The notes under the pieces: generated by a model
Databases searched by the model: none
What the model was told of the DNA's origin: nothing
The model's input: the letters and a program-made list of their open reading frames with translations, nothing else
In this document: positions 1 through 15,615 of the stretch, piece by piece
Layout: the number at the start of each line of letters is the position of its first letter
How positions within the stretch are numbered: the first letter of the stretch is position 1
Origin: Achromobacter xylosoxidans
GTDB lineage: Bacteria; Pseudomonadota; Gammaproteobacteria; Burkholderiales; Burkholderiaceae_B
Direction: 5' to 3'
DNA length: 64,000 bases
NCBI RefSeq assembly: GCF_014490035.1
Contig: NZ_CP061008.1
Location: 5,890,001 to 5,954,000 of the forward strand
Translations under genes and position numbers: made by a program

Positions 1-136
1 TACGGTCGGTCGTTAGCTCCGGTTGGCAAGGCTTCCAGCCGGCCCCGCCGATTGGAGCGGCCCCAAAAATGGTCCGGCCCGGCCAGCGCGACGCCTGGCT
101 CCAGCCCGGACCCGGCTCGCGTTGAGAATGAGTTGC
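1..136. other. Window-edge sequence without a recognisable gene
   Basis: GC-rich sequence downstream of the minus-strand rnpB gene. The only long open frame here runs on into rnpB and is not credible as a gene. I see no tRNA, repeat or clear terminator. Confidence 0.4.
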
Positions 137-537
137 AAGACGGGTCTATAGGCCGGATTCTGTACACCAGGTTTCCCTGGCGGACGATCATTCCTCTGGA
201 CGGATCATTGCTGAGCCGCTCTAGCCATCTACCCGCATGCTTGGACGGGCCGCCCTACGCGGTCCGAAGACCGCACGCATGCCTATTTGATGTTGCTCCG
301 GATAGAGGTTGCCGCGTTTCACCCTGCGATGCCGCCGCCCGTTGCCGGACGGCGCGATACGGAGATGGCCGTATCTGTGCGCGCGCTGCGCGCCCGCCCC
401 GCAGACTCGTCTCTGTGGCCCTATTCCTCAACCGCGCCCGAAGACGCGGCCGGACGGCCGTTAGCCGTTACCCTGCCCTATGGAGTCCGGACCTTCCTCG
501 ATGGATTCGCATCCACCGCGATCGTCCGACCCGCCTT
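137..537 (-). ncRNA. rnpB: RNase P RNA (type A)
   Basis: Catalytic RNA subunit of RNase P, which trims the 5' leaders of tRNA precursors. On the minus strand the 5' part carries the conserved element GAGGAAGGTCCGGACTCC followed by ATAGGGCAGGGTAACGGC. The 3' part carries ACAGAATCCGGCCTATAGAC. The ends are set by the P1 helix: GGCGGGTC (535-528 on the minus strand) pairs over its full length, with one G-U, with GACCCGTC (146-139). A TAGAAT -10 element lies at 552-547 on the minus strand, about ten bases before the predicted start. The family and the conserved core are certain; exact ends are good to a few bases. Protein frames drawn across this region are not real. Confidence 0.95.
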
Positions 538-542
538 GCGGT

Positions 543-556
543 GCGTATTCTATTAC
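543..556 (-). promoter_or_regulatory. -10 region of the rnpB promoter
   Basis: On the minus strand TAATAGAAT lies just upstream of the predicted rnpB 5' end, giving a TAGAAT -10 hexamer at 552-547. No good -35 hexamer is visible. The divergent uup start lies 120 bases away, so the promoters share this interval. Confidence 0.45.
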
Positions 557-671
557 ACCTGCCGGCTCCGTCCCCGCAGAGACCTCGATACCCTGCCGCG
601 CAAACGGCGTTGCGGGGTTCCTGCGACAATACGCCTTGATCCGCTCAGACGCCGCAGACAATACCCATCAC

Positions 672-2498
672 ATGGCCCTTGCTACTCTCATCACCCTTAC
701 CGACATCCAGCTGGCCTATGGCCACCACCCGCTGCTGGACCATGCCGATTTCGCCATCCAGGCGGGCGAGCGCATAGGCCTCATCGGCCGCAATGGCGCC
801 GGCAAGTCTTCGTTGCTGAGGCTGCTGGACGGCAGGACCCAGCCCGACGACGGCGACATCGCCCGCAGTTCGGGCCTGCGCGTCGCCACGGTCGAACAGG
901 AACCCGAACTCGACGAAAACGCCACCGTCTTCGATGTGGTTTGCAATGTCGAAGGCGATCATGAAGACTGGCAGCGCCCCTCGCGCGTGCGCTCGGTGCT
1001 CGAAAAGCTCGGCCTGCCCGCTGACGTACAGATCGCGGGCCTGTCGGGCGGCACGCGCAAGCGCGTCGCGCTGGCTCGCGCCTTGGTCGACGAGCCCGAT
1101 CTGCTGCTGCTGGACGAACCCACCAACCACCTGGACTTCGAAGGCATCGCCTGGCTGGAAGACATGCTGCGCGCCTGGAAAGGCGCCGCGGTCATCATCA
1201 CCCACGACCGCCGCTTCCTGGATGCGGTGGCCACTCGCATCGTTGAACTCGATCGCGGGCGGTTGCTGAGCTTTCCCGGCAACTTCTCGCAGTGGCAAGA
1301 GCGCAAGGCCCAGTGGCTCGAGTCCGAGCGCCTGGAACAGGCCCGCTTCGACAAGCTGCTGGCGCAGGAAGAAGTCTGGATCCGCAAGGGCGTCGAGGCC
1401 CGCCGCACCCGCAACGAAGGCCGCGTGCGCCGCCTGGAACGGCTGCGGGTCGAACGCGCCGAACGCCGCGAACGCGTCGGCGACGTTTCGCTCGCCCTGG
1501 CCGAAGGCCAGCGCTCCGGCAAGCTGGTCGCCGAACTCGACCATGTGAACAAAGCCTTCGGCGACAAGATCGTGGTGGACGACTATTCCACGACCATCCT
1601 GCGCGGCGACCGCATCGGCATCATCGGCCCCAACGGCGCGGGCAAGACCACCCTGCTCAAGCTGATCCTGGGCGAGATGCAGCCCGACAGCGGCACGACG
1701 CGGCTTGGCACCAACGTCGCGGTTGCGTATTTCGACCAGATGCGCGCGCAGCTGGACGAAAACGCCACGCTCGTCGACATCATCAGCCCGGGTAGCGAAT
1801 GGGTGGAAATCGGCGGCGCCCGCAAGCACGTCATGAGCTACCTCGGCGACTTCCTGTTCTCGCCCGCCCGCGCCGGCTCGCCCGTGCGCAGCCTGTCCGG
1901 CGGCGAACGCGCCCGGCTGCTGCTGGCGCGCCTGTTCGCCCGTCCCGCCAACATCCTGGTGCTGGACGAACCCACCAACGACCTCGACATCGAAACGCTC
2001 GAGCTGCTGGAAGAATTGCTGCAGGAGTACCAGGGCACGGTGCTGCTGGTCAGCCATGACCGCGCCTTCCTGAACAACGTCGTCACCCAGACCATCGCCT
2101 ACGAAGGCAATGGCCGCTGGCGCGATTACGTGGGCGGCTACGACGAATGGGTCGCGCAGCGGCCCGCGCCCGCGGCCCCGGCCGAAGACGCGGCTCCTGC
2201 CGCCAGGCCTGCCGACGATGCCGCCGCGCGCGCCAAGGCCGCCAAGCCCAAACCGGCCAAGTCCGCCAAGATGAACTCCTGGGAGCTGCGCGAGCTGGAA
2301 GGCCTTCCTGACGCCATCGCCGCCCTGGAAGCGCAACAGGCCGAGCTCGCCGGCAAGCTCGCCGATGGCAGCCTTTACCGCGACGCGCCCGCCGAAGTCG
2401 AACGCATCAACGGCGAACTCGCCAAGCTGGAAAGCGAACTCGAAGAGCGTTTCGCCCGCTGGGAACTGCTGGAAGCGCGCCGCGAAGGTACGCTGTAA
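672..2498 (+). CDS. uup: ABC-F family ATP-binding protein Uup
   Basis: Soluble protein with two ABC ATPase domains and no membrane segments, typical of the ABC-F family that acts on ribosomes or DNA rather than in transport. The 608-residue product has a first Walker A (GRNGAGKSS, residues 39-47) and signature LSGGTRKR with Walker B LLLLDEPTNHLD. The second Walker A (GPNGAGKTT) is near residue 319, with signature LSGGERARLLLARL and LVLDEPTNDLD. An Ala/Pro/Lys-rich linker leads to a C-terminal coiled coil (about 535-608), the arrangement of Uup rather than EttA. The frame is open further upstream, but that extension runs antisense through rnpB, so I take the ATG at 672. Uup is linked to transposon excision and ribosome quality control in E. 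coli; the role here is inferred. Confidence 0.9.
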   Translation: MALATLITLTDIQLAYGHHPLLDHADFAIQAGERIGLIGRNGAGKSSLLRLLDGRTQPDDGDIARSSGLRVATVEQEPELDENATVFDVVCNVEGDHEDWQRPSRVRSVLEKLGLPADVQIAGLSGGTRKRVALARALVDEPDLLLLDEPTNHLDFEGIAWLEDMLRAWKGAAVIITHDRRFLDAVATRIVELDRGRLLSFPGNFSQWQERKAQWLESERLEQARFDKLLAQEEVWIRKGVEARRTRNEGRVRRLERLRVERAERRERVGDVSLALAEGQRSGKLVAELDHVNKAFGDKIVVDDYSTTILRGDRIGIIGPNGAGKTTLLKLILGEMQPDSGTTRLGTNVAVAYFDQMRAQLDENATLVDIISPGSEWVEIGGARKHVMSYLGDFLFSPARAGSPVRSLSGGERARLLLARLFARPANILVLDEPTNDLDIETLELLEELLQEYQGTVLLVSHDRAFLNNVVTQTIAYEGNGRWRDYVGGYDEWVAQRPAPAAPAEDAAPAARPADDAAARAKAAKPKPAKSAKMNSWELRELEGLPDAIAALEAQQAELAGKLADGSLYRDAPAEVERINGELAKLESELEERFARWELLEARREGTL

Positions 2499-2532
2499 TC
2501 AGCTTGTCTCTATATACATATAGAGGCGCATG

Positions 2533-2565
2533 AAAAATGCCCCCGGATCTCGGGGGCATTTTCTT
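2533..2565 (+). terminator. Intrinsic terminator after uup
   Basis: The arms AATGCCCCCG and CGGGGGCATT flank a 5-base loop and are followed by TTCTTG. The A-rich flank on the left means it could also end leftward transcripts from pyrC, which converges on uup here. Confidence 0.85.
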
Positions 2566-2594
2566 GTCCGGGAGCAGCCGGGCAACCCGGTTGC

Positions 2595-3659
2595 CTAGCC
2601 CCGTGCGCGCCAGGTCAGCGCTTCACCCGCGGCCAGCGGAACCAGCGTCGTGTTGCCGAACGCCACTTCCTCCGGCACCTGGTAGGTCTCGCGCACGAGC
2701 GTCAGCGTGCCGGTGTTGCGCGGCAAACCGTAGAAATCCGGGCCATGGAAACTGGCGAAGCCTTCCAGCTTGTCCAACTTGCCGACAGCATCGAACGCCG
2801 TCGCGTACAGCTCCATCGCGTGCAATGCCGTGTAGCAACCAGCGCAGCCGCAGGCATGTTCCTTCAACCCGCGCGCGTGTGGCGCGCTGTCGGTGCCCAG
2901 GAAAAAGCGCGGGCTGCCGCTGGTCGCCGCCTCGACCAGCGCAAGGCGGTGCGTCTCGCGCTTGAGGACCGGCAGACAGTAGAAGTGCGGCCGCACGCCG
3001 CCCTGGAAAATCGCATTGCGGTTGTACAGCAGGTGCTGCGGCGTAATCGTGGCTGCGATGGGGCCTTCCGCGTCGCGCACGTATTCCGCGCCCTCTTTCG
3101 TCGTGATGTGTTCGAACACCACCTTCAAGGCAGGGAAGGCGCGCCGCAGCGGCTTCATCACGCGCTCGACAAAGATGGCTTCGCGGTCGAACAGGTCGAT
3201 CGACGGGTCCGTCACTTCGCCGTGCACCAACAACGGCATGCCGCATTTTTCCAGCGCTTCCAGCGCCTTCGTGCACTTGCCCAGCAGATCGGTCACACCG
3301 GCATCGGAGTTGGTCGTGGCGCCCGCCGGATACAGCTTCACCGCATAGACCTGGCCCGACTCGTAGGCGCGGAAAATCTCTTCCGACGTGGTGTTGTCGG
3401 TCAGATACAGCGTCATCAACGGCGTGAAGGCATCCGGATTGCCGCCCGCCTTCTTCAAAGCCTCCAGAATGCGGCCGCGATAGGCCAGCGCCTGCTCGGT
3501 GGTCGTGACCGGCGGCTTCAGGTTGGGCATGATGATCGCGCGCGCGAACTGGCGCGCGGTATCCGCCACCACGGCCTCCAGGGCAGCGCCGTCGCGCAGA
3601 TGCAGGTGCCAGTCGTCCGGCCGGGTGATGGTGAGCTGAGTCGTGTTTTGAGTAGACAT
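2595..3659 (-). CDS. pyrC: Dihydroorotase (homodimeric PyrC type)
   Basis: Catalyses the reversible cyclisation of N-carbamoyl-L-aspartate to dihydroorotate in pyrimidine synthesis, in the cytoplasm. The 354-residue protein shows the zinc-binding DWHLHLRDG motif near the N-terminus, the lysine to be carboxylated in [15 protein letters not shown], the histidine of VHGEVTD, and the catalytic aspartate in [10 protein letters not shown]. Length fits the E. coli enzyme type. It follows the M20 amidohydrolase gene by 11 bases on the same strand, so the two are probably cotranscribed, and it ends at the shared terminator with uup. Confidence 0.95.
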   Translation of the reverse strand: MSTQNTTQLTITRPDDWHLHLRDGAALEAVVADTARQFARAIIMPNLKPPVTTTEQALAYRGRILEALKKAGGNPDAFTPLMTLYLTDNTTSEEIFRAYESGQVYAVKLYPAGATTNSDAGVTDLLGKCTKALEALEKCGMPLLVHGEVTDPSIDLFDREAIFVERVMKPLRRAFPALKVVFEHITTKEGAEYVRDAEGPIAATITPQHLLYNRNAIFQGGVRPHFYCLPVLKRETHRLALVEAATSGSPRFFLGTDSAPHARGLKEHACGCAGCYTALHAMELYATAFDAVGKLDKLEGFASFHGPDFYGLPRNTGTLTLVRETYQVPEEVAFGNTTLVPLAAGEALTWRARG

Positions 3660-3670
3660 GGGAAGGCTTC

Positions 3671-4864
3671 TTAATCTGCCAGCGGCATGCCCCGTTCGGC
3701 CAGCGCGCTGAACATCGCGCTGCCCAAGGGGATGACGGCATCGTTGAAATCAAAATGCGAGTTGTGCAGCACGCAGCCGGAATCGGCCCCGCCCTGGCCC
3801 AGGCGGAAGTATGCGCCAGGCTTGCTCTGCAACATGAAAGAGAAATCCTCGGAGCCCATCGACGGCGTCAGATCGCGCACGACGTTCTCCTTGCCTATCA
3901 TCTCGGTGGCGATATCGGCCACCAGATTGGCGTGCTGCGGCGTGTTCAAGGTCGCAGGGTAGATCCGTTCGTAAGTGACCTCGGCGGTGCCGCCGAAAGC
4001 GCCCGCAATCGCGGACACCAACTCGCGCATGCGGGTCTCCACCATTTCCTGGACGGACTTGCGGAACGTGCGCACCGTGCCGACCATTCTCGCTTCGCGC
4101 GGAATCACGCTCATGGCGCCGGGATGCCCGGCCTGCAGGGATCCGATGGACACCACCGCCGAATCCAGCGGATTGACGTTGCGCGACACGATGGTCTGCA
4201 ACGCGGTGATGATCTGCCCCGCAATGGTGACGGGATCGATGGTCTGGTACGGATGCGCGCCGTGGCCGCCGCGTCCGGTGATCAGAATCTCGAAGCGGTC
4301 GGCGGCGGCCATCATCGGCCCGGGATTGATGCCTATCGTGCCCGGCTTCAGGCCCGGCCAGTTATGCAGCGCGTAAATCGCGTCGCACGGAAAGGTATCG
4401 AACAGGCCATCTTCCAGCATGGCGCGCGCGCCGCCGCGCCCCTCTTCCGCTGGCTGGAAGATCAGTACCGCGGTGCCATCGAAATTGCGTGTCTGCGACA
4501 GGTATTTGGCCGCGCCGATCAGCACCGCGGTGTGACCGTCGTGACCGCAACCGTGCATCAGGCCGGGCTTGGTCGACTTGTGGCCGAAGTCATTGTCTTC
4601 GGTCATGGGCAAGGCGTCCATGTCGGCACGCAGGCCTATCATGCGCCCGCTGTCGCAGCGCTTGCCGCGGATCACGCCCACCACACCGGTCTTGCCGATG
4701 CCGCGGTGCACCTCGATCCCCAGCGCCTCCAGCGCACCCGCCACGATCCCGGAGGTCCGGACTTCCTCGAAGCCAAGCTCGGGATGCGCATGCAAATCGC
4801 GCCGCAGCGCCGTCAATTCGTCATGAAAGAGGCGAATTGATTCCAAAGGAGATCGTGCGTACAT
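3671..4864 (-). CDS. M20-family metal-dependent amidohydrolase (hippurate hydrolase-like)
   Basis: A 397-residue M20D peptidase-like enzyme that cleaves an N-acyl amino acid or related amide. Two-metal motifs are visible: [15 protein letters not shown] near the N-terminus, [20 protein letters not shown], the [11 protein letters not shown] glutamate pair, and [10 protein letters not shown] with its metal-binding glutamate/aspartate region. A dimerisation domain sits between. No signal peptide is seen, so it is cytoplasmic. The close coupling to pyrC might suggest use on a carbamoyl or acyl amino acid, but substrates in this family cannot be read from sequence. Hippurate hydrolase, N-acetyl-ornithine-like or indole-acetyl-amino-acid hydrolase are all possible. 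Confidence 0.85.
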   Translation of the reverse strand: MYARSPLESIRLFHDELTALRRDLHAHPELGFEEVRTSGIVAGALEALGIEVHRGIGKTGVVGVIRGKRCDSGRMIGLRADMDALPMTEDNDFGHKSTKPGLMHGCGHDGHTAVLIGAAKYLSQTRNFDGTAVLIFQPAEEGRGGARAMLEDGLFDTFPCDAIYALHNWPGLKPGTIGINPGPMMAAADRFEILITGRGGHGAHPYQTIDPVTIAGQIITALQTIVSRNVNPLDSAVVSIGSLQAGHPGAMSVIPREARMVGTVRTFRKSVQEMVETRMRELVSAIAGAFGGTAEVTYERIYPATLNTPQHANLVADIATEMIGKENVVRDLTPSMGSEDFSFMLQSKPGAYFRLGQGGADSGCVLHNSHFDFNDAVIPLGSAMFSALAERGMPLAD

Positions 4865-5011
4865 AGGAGGTTACAGAATGACGATATAGAGGGGACAGTC
4901 TGTGCATTTTAGTTGCTACAGAGGATAAATGCCTTTGTCTTTACGAGAGAGACACGTTATGCTCCGGCCGCAGGACAATTTTTCCAACAGCCAGAGAAGG
5001 AGCGCCGCATT

Positions 5012-5290
5012 ATGGCCACAACCTCCAAACCCGCGACCGCGCGCAAGCCGAACGCTGCATTCATGAAGCCCCTGACCCCCAGCGCCGACCTGGCCGCCGT
5101 CATCGGCTCGGAAGCCGTGCCGCGTACCGAGGTCACCAAAAAGATCTGGGAATACATCAAGAAGCACAACCTGCAAGATGCCAGCAACAAGCGCAACATC
5201 AACGCCGATGCCAAGCTGCGCCCGATCTTCGGTAAAGATCAGGTCACGATGTTCGAACTGACCAAGCTGGTCAACGCACATCTGAAGTAA
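5012..5290 (+). CDS. SWIB/MDM2 domain protein
   Basis: A 92-residue protein that is almost entirely one SWIB/MDM2 domain: an Ala/Lys/Thr-rich lead (1-20), then FMKPLTPSADLAAVIG, the VTKKIWEYIKKHNLQD helix, NKRNINADAKL and FGKDQVTMFELTKLVNAHL. The same domain occurs in eukaryotic chromatin remodellers, in Chlamydia topoisomerase fusions, and as a free small protein in many proteobacteria, where its role is not well defined. The ATG at 5012 follows a good ribosome site (AGAAGGAG). It stands alone between the minus-strand M20 gene and a minus-strand membrane protein gene. A DNA- or nucleoid-related role is a guess. Confidence 0.88.
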   Translation: MATTSKPATARKPNAAFMKPLTPSADLAAVIGSEAVPRTEVTKKIWEYIKKHNLQDASNKRNINADAKLRPIFGKDQVTMFELTKLVNAHLK

Positions 5291-5503
5291 GCAGGCAAAG
5301 GGCGTACCCCGTACGTCCCTGCCTTCATATCGTCGCGACGCCCCGGTTCATTCCTGGGCGAGCTCGCCTCCCCAGCGCAGCTTTCTCTCACCGCGACAGC
5401 CACGCCACAACCTCACCGGCATGGCCTGATTCCCCACACCAGCATTTCCCGAAAGCCAAGCCTGGCGCGCCTCTTCAGGCAGTTGGCATGTTCGACAAAG
5501 CAA

Positions 5504-5533
5504 AAGGCCGGCATATGCCGGCCTTCTGTTTGA
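5504..5533 (+). terminator. Palindromic intrinsic terminator
   Basis: AAGGCCGGCAT/ATGCCGGCCTT forms a perfect hairpin followed by CTGTTT on the plus strand and preceded by A-rich sequence that reads as T-rich on the minus strand. It lies between the SWIB gene and the converging DUF4870-like gene and can serve both. Confidence 0.7.
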
Positions 5534-5543
5534 ACACCTGCCC

Positions 5544-5909
5544 TCAGGCGTAGGTGGTCGGCGCGGAGCCTTCCAGCAGCGACAGCCAGCCTTTGATCAA
5601 GCGATACAACACCCAGATCACAGTCGCGGCCAGGCCGATCCAGCCGATGAAGATGAGCGTCGCGATGCCGCTGATGGCCAGCCAAAGCAGGGCCCACCAG
5701 AAGGTACGCAGCAACCAGTCGAAATGAGCGGCATAGACGGTACCTGCAGCGTCCGAGCGCTTCAGGTACATCAGCACTACGGCTGCCAGCGTGGCGATGC
5801 CCAGGAAACCGCTCGTCAGGAAGCCCAGGGCGTACAAGCCATAGGCAACGTGGGTCAACGTGCGCAGGTCTAACGTCGTTCCGGGCACGGGGGTCTGGGG
5901 ATCACTCAC
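5544..5909 (-). CDS. DUF4870-like small membrane protein
   Basis: A 121-residue hydrophobic protein with about three membrane helices (LTHVAYGLYALGFL..., DWLLRTFWWALLWLAI..., and IGLAATVIWVLYRLIKG). The layout, ending with WVLYRLIKGWLSLLEG, matches small DUF4870-type inner-membrane proteins of unknown function. I choose the GTG at 5909 as start because GGAG sits seven bases upstream; an ATG at 5939 in the same frame lacks a ribosome site. It stands alone upstream of nothing on its strand but the terminator at 5504-5533. Confidence 0.75.
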   Translation of the reverse strand: MSDPQTPVPGTTLDLRTLTHVAYGLYALGFLTSGFLGIATLAAVVLMYLKRSDAAGTVYAAHFDWLLRTFWWALLWLAISGIATLIFIGWIGLAATVIWVLYRLIKGWLSLLEGSAPTTYA

Positions 5910-6102
5910 GATAACGCTCCAACGAATTGACTCGGTCAATCTTACCGCACAAAGCTACCCCGCCCACGCCCGTTGTTATTTGTGCACATTCAATGCTGGC
6001 GCGGCTCGCAGCCTGATTGACGGTCCGCAACCGCACGCCAAAAAGGCCTAGCGGCGCGCAGCCGCGGCGACAGCCTTCTGCCTCATCGCGCAACCAAACA
6101 AA

Positions 6103-6134
6103 AGAAAAAACCCCGCAGCGCGAGCTGCGGGGTT
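6103..6134 (-). terminator. Terminator after the distal 5S copy
   Basis: On the minus strand, GAACCCCGCAGC with a short GCGA-type loop and its partner GCTGCGGGGTT is followed by a run of T (TTTTTTCTTTTG). This ends the leftward rRNA transcript. Confidence 0.85.
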
Positions 6135-6146
6135 CTTGGAATCAAA

Positions 6147-6260
6147 GCCTGACAATGACCTACTTTCACGGACGTCCGTCCACTATCATCGGCGCAAAGG
6201 CGTTTCACTGTCCTGTTCGGGATGGGAAGGAGTGGGACCACCTTGCTATGGTTGTCAGGC
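6147..6260 (-). rRNA. rrf: 5S ribosomal RNA, extra distal copy
   Basis: A full-length 5S gene of about 114 bases whose ends pair (GCCTGACAAC with GTTGTCAGGC on opposite ends). It contains the conserved GGTCCCACTCC, GAACAGGACAGTGAAACG and CGCCGATGATAGTGGACG stretches. It is the second 5S of the left operon and lies beyond the terminator-like hairpin at 6377-6402. It differs from the two other copies at several bases, including the end helix. About 45 bases upstream of it (6261-6305) resemble the normal 23S-5S spacer, so it looks like a duplication of spacer plus gene. Confidence 0.93.
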
Positions 6261-6376
6261 GTAACTGCTTGAGTGTGTGCCCTATCGGGGCAAACGCTCC
6301 AATTCTGCCGGGAGACCGATGCACGGGCCTGGAGCGGACTCGACAGGCGCCCGCAATGGGCTCTCACAAAAGACAA

Positions 6377-6402
6377 AACCCCACAGGGGTTACCTGTGGG
6401 GT
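6377..6402 (-). terminator. Hairpin terminator between the two 5S genes
   Basis: On the minus strand AACCCCACAGG, a 5-base loop and CCTGTGGGGTT are followed by TTGTCTTTTG. It has the same position relative to its 5S gene as the terminator at 12380-12408, so it is probably the original end of this operon. Confidence 0.75.
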
Positions 6403-6416
6403 TCTGCGGAATAAAA

Positions 6417-6530
6417 GCTTGACGATGACCTACTTTCACAGACGTCCGTCCACTATCATCGGCGCAAAGTCGTTTCACTGTCCTGTTCGGGATGGGAAGG
6501 AGTGGGACCAACTCGCTATGGTCGTCAAGC
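6417..6530 (-). rRNA. rrf: 5S ribosomal RNA, left operon
   Basis: About 114 bases, with ends GCTTGACGAC and GTCGTCAAGC forming helix 1. It is identical by eye to the 5S of the right operon (12421-12534), including short flanks on both sides. It follows the 23S gene by about 200 bases on the minus strand. Confidence 0.95.
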
Positions 6531-6730
6531 GTAACTGGTTGAGCGGTTGCGGTTGAGGCAACTGCTCCAATCTTGGAAGAAACACAACGCGTGGCGATCA
6601 GAGTCAGACTCGATGATCACGCACGATGGGGTGTAATTGGTGTTGGCTGGCTGCCGACGGTGCAGCCAGATTTTGTATTGAACGACACTTGGAACGCTAT
6701 ATCACCAGGTCATAACCATCAGTGTTATAG

Positions 6731-9613
<2,883 letters not shown>

Positions 9614-9801
9614 CTATAACGCTGTAGGCTATAGGACCTGAGTATTAGCGTTTGTGCCGTTCATAAGTTTCAAAGCAGTCTGAGGTTATTCACCCCAGTC
9701 TTGAGAACTTGGAACAAAATTAATGCAATCACAACCCGTACTTATCTTCATCGGCTTGCGCCGAGTACTTGATAAGTACATTTTCGTTGTGCTTCTTCCA
9801 G

Positions 9802-9816
9802 ATTGTTAAAGAACAA
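9802..9816 (-). promoter_or_regulatory. boxA antitermination site in the 16S-23S spacer, left operon
   Basis: Minus strand reads TGTTCTTTAACAAT, matching the rRNA boxA consensus for NusB/NusE binding. It lies between tRNA-Ala and 23S. Confidence 0.8.
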
Positions 9817-9901
9817 ATATAGCTGTCAGGTAAAACCTAACTCATAAGGCCGTTTCAACGACGCTATGAGTTAGCCTCTACATCACCAGGCATCAAGTAC
9901 T

Positions 9902-9977
9902 TGGTGGAGGTGAACGGGATCGAACCGATGACATCCTGCTTGCAAAGCAGGCGCTCTCCCAGCTGAGCTACACCCCC
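9902..9977 (-). tRNA. tRNA-Ala (anticodon TGC)
   Basis: A 76-base cloverleaf with acceptor GGGGGTG/CACCTCC, D arm AGCTCAGCTGGGAGAGC, anticodon loop CTTTGCAAG (TGC) and T arm GTTCGATC. The CCA end is encoded. It lies in the left operon spacer next to tRNA-Ile. There is no counterpart in the right operon. Confidence 0.97.
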
Positions 9978-10000
9978 ATATCCCGCATGCGCAGAATACT

Positions 10001-10077
10001 TGGTGGGTCTGGTTGGATTCGAACCAACGACCCCCGCCTTATCAAGACGGTGCTCTAACCGACTGAGCTACAGACCC
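10001..10077 (-). tRNA. tRNA-Ile (anticodon GAT)
   Basis: A 77-base cloverleaf with acceptor GGGTCTG/CAGACCC, D arm AGCTCAGTCGGTTAGAGC, anticodon loop CTTGATAAG (GAT) and T arm GGTTCGAATCC. CCA is encoded. It is the 16S-proximal tRNA of the left operon. Confidence 0.97.
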
Positions 10078-10210
10078 AAAAACCTTTTCGGATCAGCAGT
10101 CAGGAAAGCTGTAGACCCAGGGAAGATTCCCTCGACCCAAGCCTGCAACTGATCCCAGCTATATCAAACAACCGATAAGAGTGGACGCTTAACACGAGCA
10201 CTAAGCTCTG

Positions 10211-11741
<1,531 letters not shown>

Positions 11742-11934
11742 AATCTCTGTATTTGTTTCGTATTTCTTAACCCCCGAAAGGGTCGAGTCATACGTCGCTA
11801 CTCAAAGGAAGTGAGGTATGTTCTTAAACTTGACGTCTAAGGTACTTCACTTCTAGTGAGCACTTGATTTCATTGTGCTTGTGACCGAAGTCACACTGCA
11901 CTCGCATCAAGCGCCCACACTTATCGGTTGTTTA

Positions 11935-11949
11935 ATTGTTAAAGAGCGG
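11935..11949 (-). promoter_or_regulatory. boxA in the leader of the left rRNA operon
   Basis: Minus strand CCGCTCTTTAACAATT matches boxA. It lies about 200 bases before the 16S 5' end, between the promoter at 12044-12072 and the gene. Confidence 0.8.
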
Positions 11950-12043
11950 TACTGCTAAATTCTGTACTACTTACTGCATCTTGCCGCCAACTTCGCGCTT
12001 CGTCGCTTTCGCAACATCGCTGTGTCGACAGCAGAGAAACGAG

Positions 12044-12072
12044 ATTATGAAGGAGTTTTTAGCGTTTGTCAA
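12044..12072 (-). promoter_or_regulatory. Core promoter of the left rRNA operon
   Basis: On the minus strand a perfect -35 TTGACA (12072-12067), a 17-base spacer and CATAAT (12049-12044). The same arrangement is found at the same distance from the right operon's boxA. Confidence 0.85.
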
Positions 12073-12129
12073 ATCATTGACGCTTTTGTTTGAGTTTTTC
12101 AACTCACCGCAGCAGCAAGATTTGGCAAC

Positions 12130-12300
12130 CTATCGCCAAGACCCCTTCAGGTCCGCCAGGACCGCGCCCTGACTTTTCGCTTCCCTTAGCAGCTATCGAA
12201 ATGTCGGGGTATACCCTGATCTTTCGGTAGCAGCCAAGCCGCAAACTATAACACCTTTTTGCAGCTCATGCAGCTGGCTTTTGCCTAATCTGCATTTATC
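12130..12300 (-). promoter_or_regulatory. Upstream promoter module A (left rRNA operon)
   Basis: Minus strand CTGCAT (12273-12268), 17 bases, TATAGT (12250-12245), then the palindrome GGGTATACCC at 12216-12207. The block is similar to two blocks upstream of the right operon (17845-17995 and 18010-18160), sharing GCCAGCTGCA/GCCAGTTGCA, CTGCAAAAA, GTGTTATAGT and the GGG-N4-CCC palindrome. I read it as a second promoter ahead of the core promoter. The interval 12301-12379 up to the previous terminator holds nothing I recognise. Confidence 0.6.
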
Positions 12301-12379
12301 ACTGTAAAGCCACTGTTTTACTGGATCTCTCCACTTCACTGCGGCCGAGAACACAAGGCTCTCACTTATATATAAAGAC

Positions 12380-12408
12380 AAACCCCCGCAGGGTAACCTG
12401 CGGGGGTT
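12380..12408 (-). terminator. Terminator of the right rRNA operon
   Basis: On the minus strand AACCCCCGCAGG, a GTTA-type loop and CCTGCGGGGGTT are followed by TGTCTTTATAT. It lies just after the 5S gene and before the promoters of the next operon. Confidence 0.85.
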
Positions 12409-12420
12409 TGCGGAATAAAA

Positions 12421-12534
12421 GCTTGACGATGACCTACTTTCACAGACGTCCGTCCACTATCATCGGCGCAAAGTCGTTTCACTGTCCTGTTCGGGATGGG
12501 AAGGAGTGGGACCAACTCGCTATGGTCGTCAAGC
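12421..12534 (-). rRNA. rrf: 5S ribosomal RNA, right operon
   Basis: About 114 bases, identical by eye to 6417-6530. Same helix 1 ends (GCTTGACGAC/GTCGTCAAGC). It follows the right-operon 23S gene by about 200 bases. Confidence 0.95.
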
Positions 12535-12734
12535 GTAACTGGTTGAGCGGCTGCGGTTGAGGCAACAGCTCCAATCTTGGAAGAAACACAACGCGTGGCG
12601 ATCAGAGTCAGACTCGATGATCACGCACGGTGGGGTGTAATTGGTGTTGGCTGGCTGCCGACGGTGCAGCCAGATTTTGTATTGAACGACACTTGGAACG
12701 CTATATCACCAGGTCATAACCATCAGTGTTATAG

Positions 12735-15615
<2,881 letters not shown>

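Noticed and set aside
52..661. Protein frames across the first 650 bases
   Set aside because: They cover rnpB, whose conserved core and P1 helix are clear.
645..2336. A 563-codon open frame antisense to uup
   Set aside because: Typical antisense frame of GC-rich coding DNA; uup on the other strand has complete ABC-F motifs.
2507..2524. CTCTATAT/ATATAGAG palindrome right after uup
   Set aside because: Short AT palindrome next to a much stronger terminator; no gene lies downstream for it to control, so I do not call it an operator.
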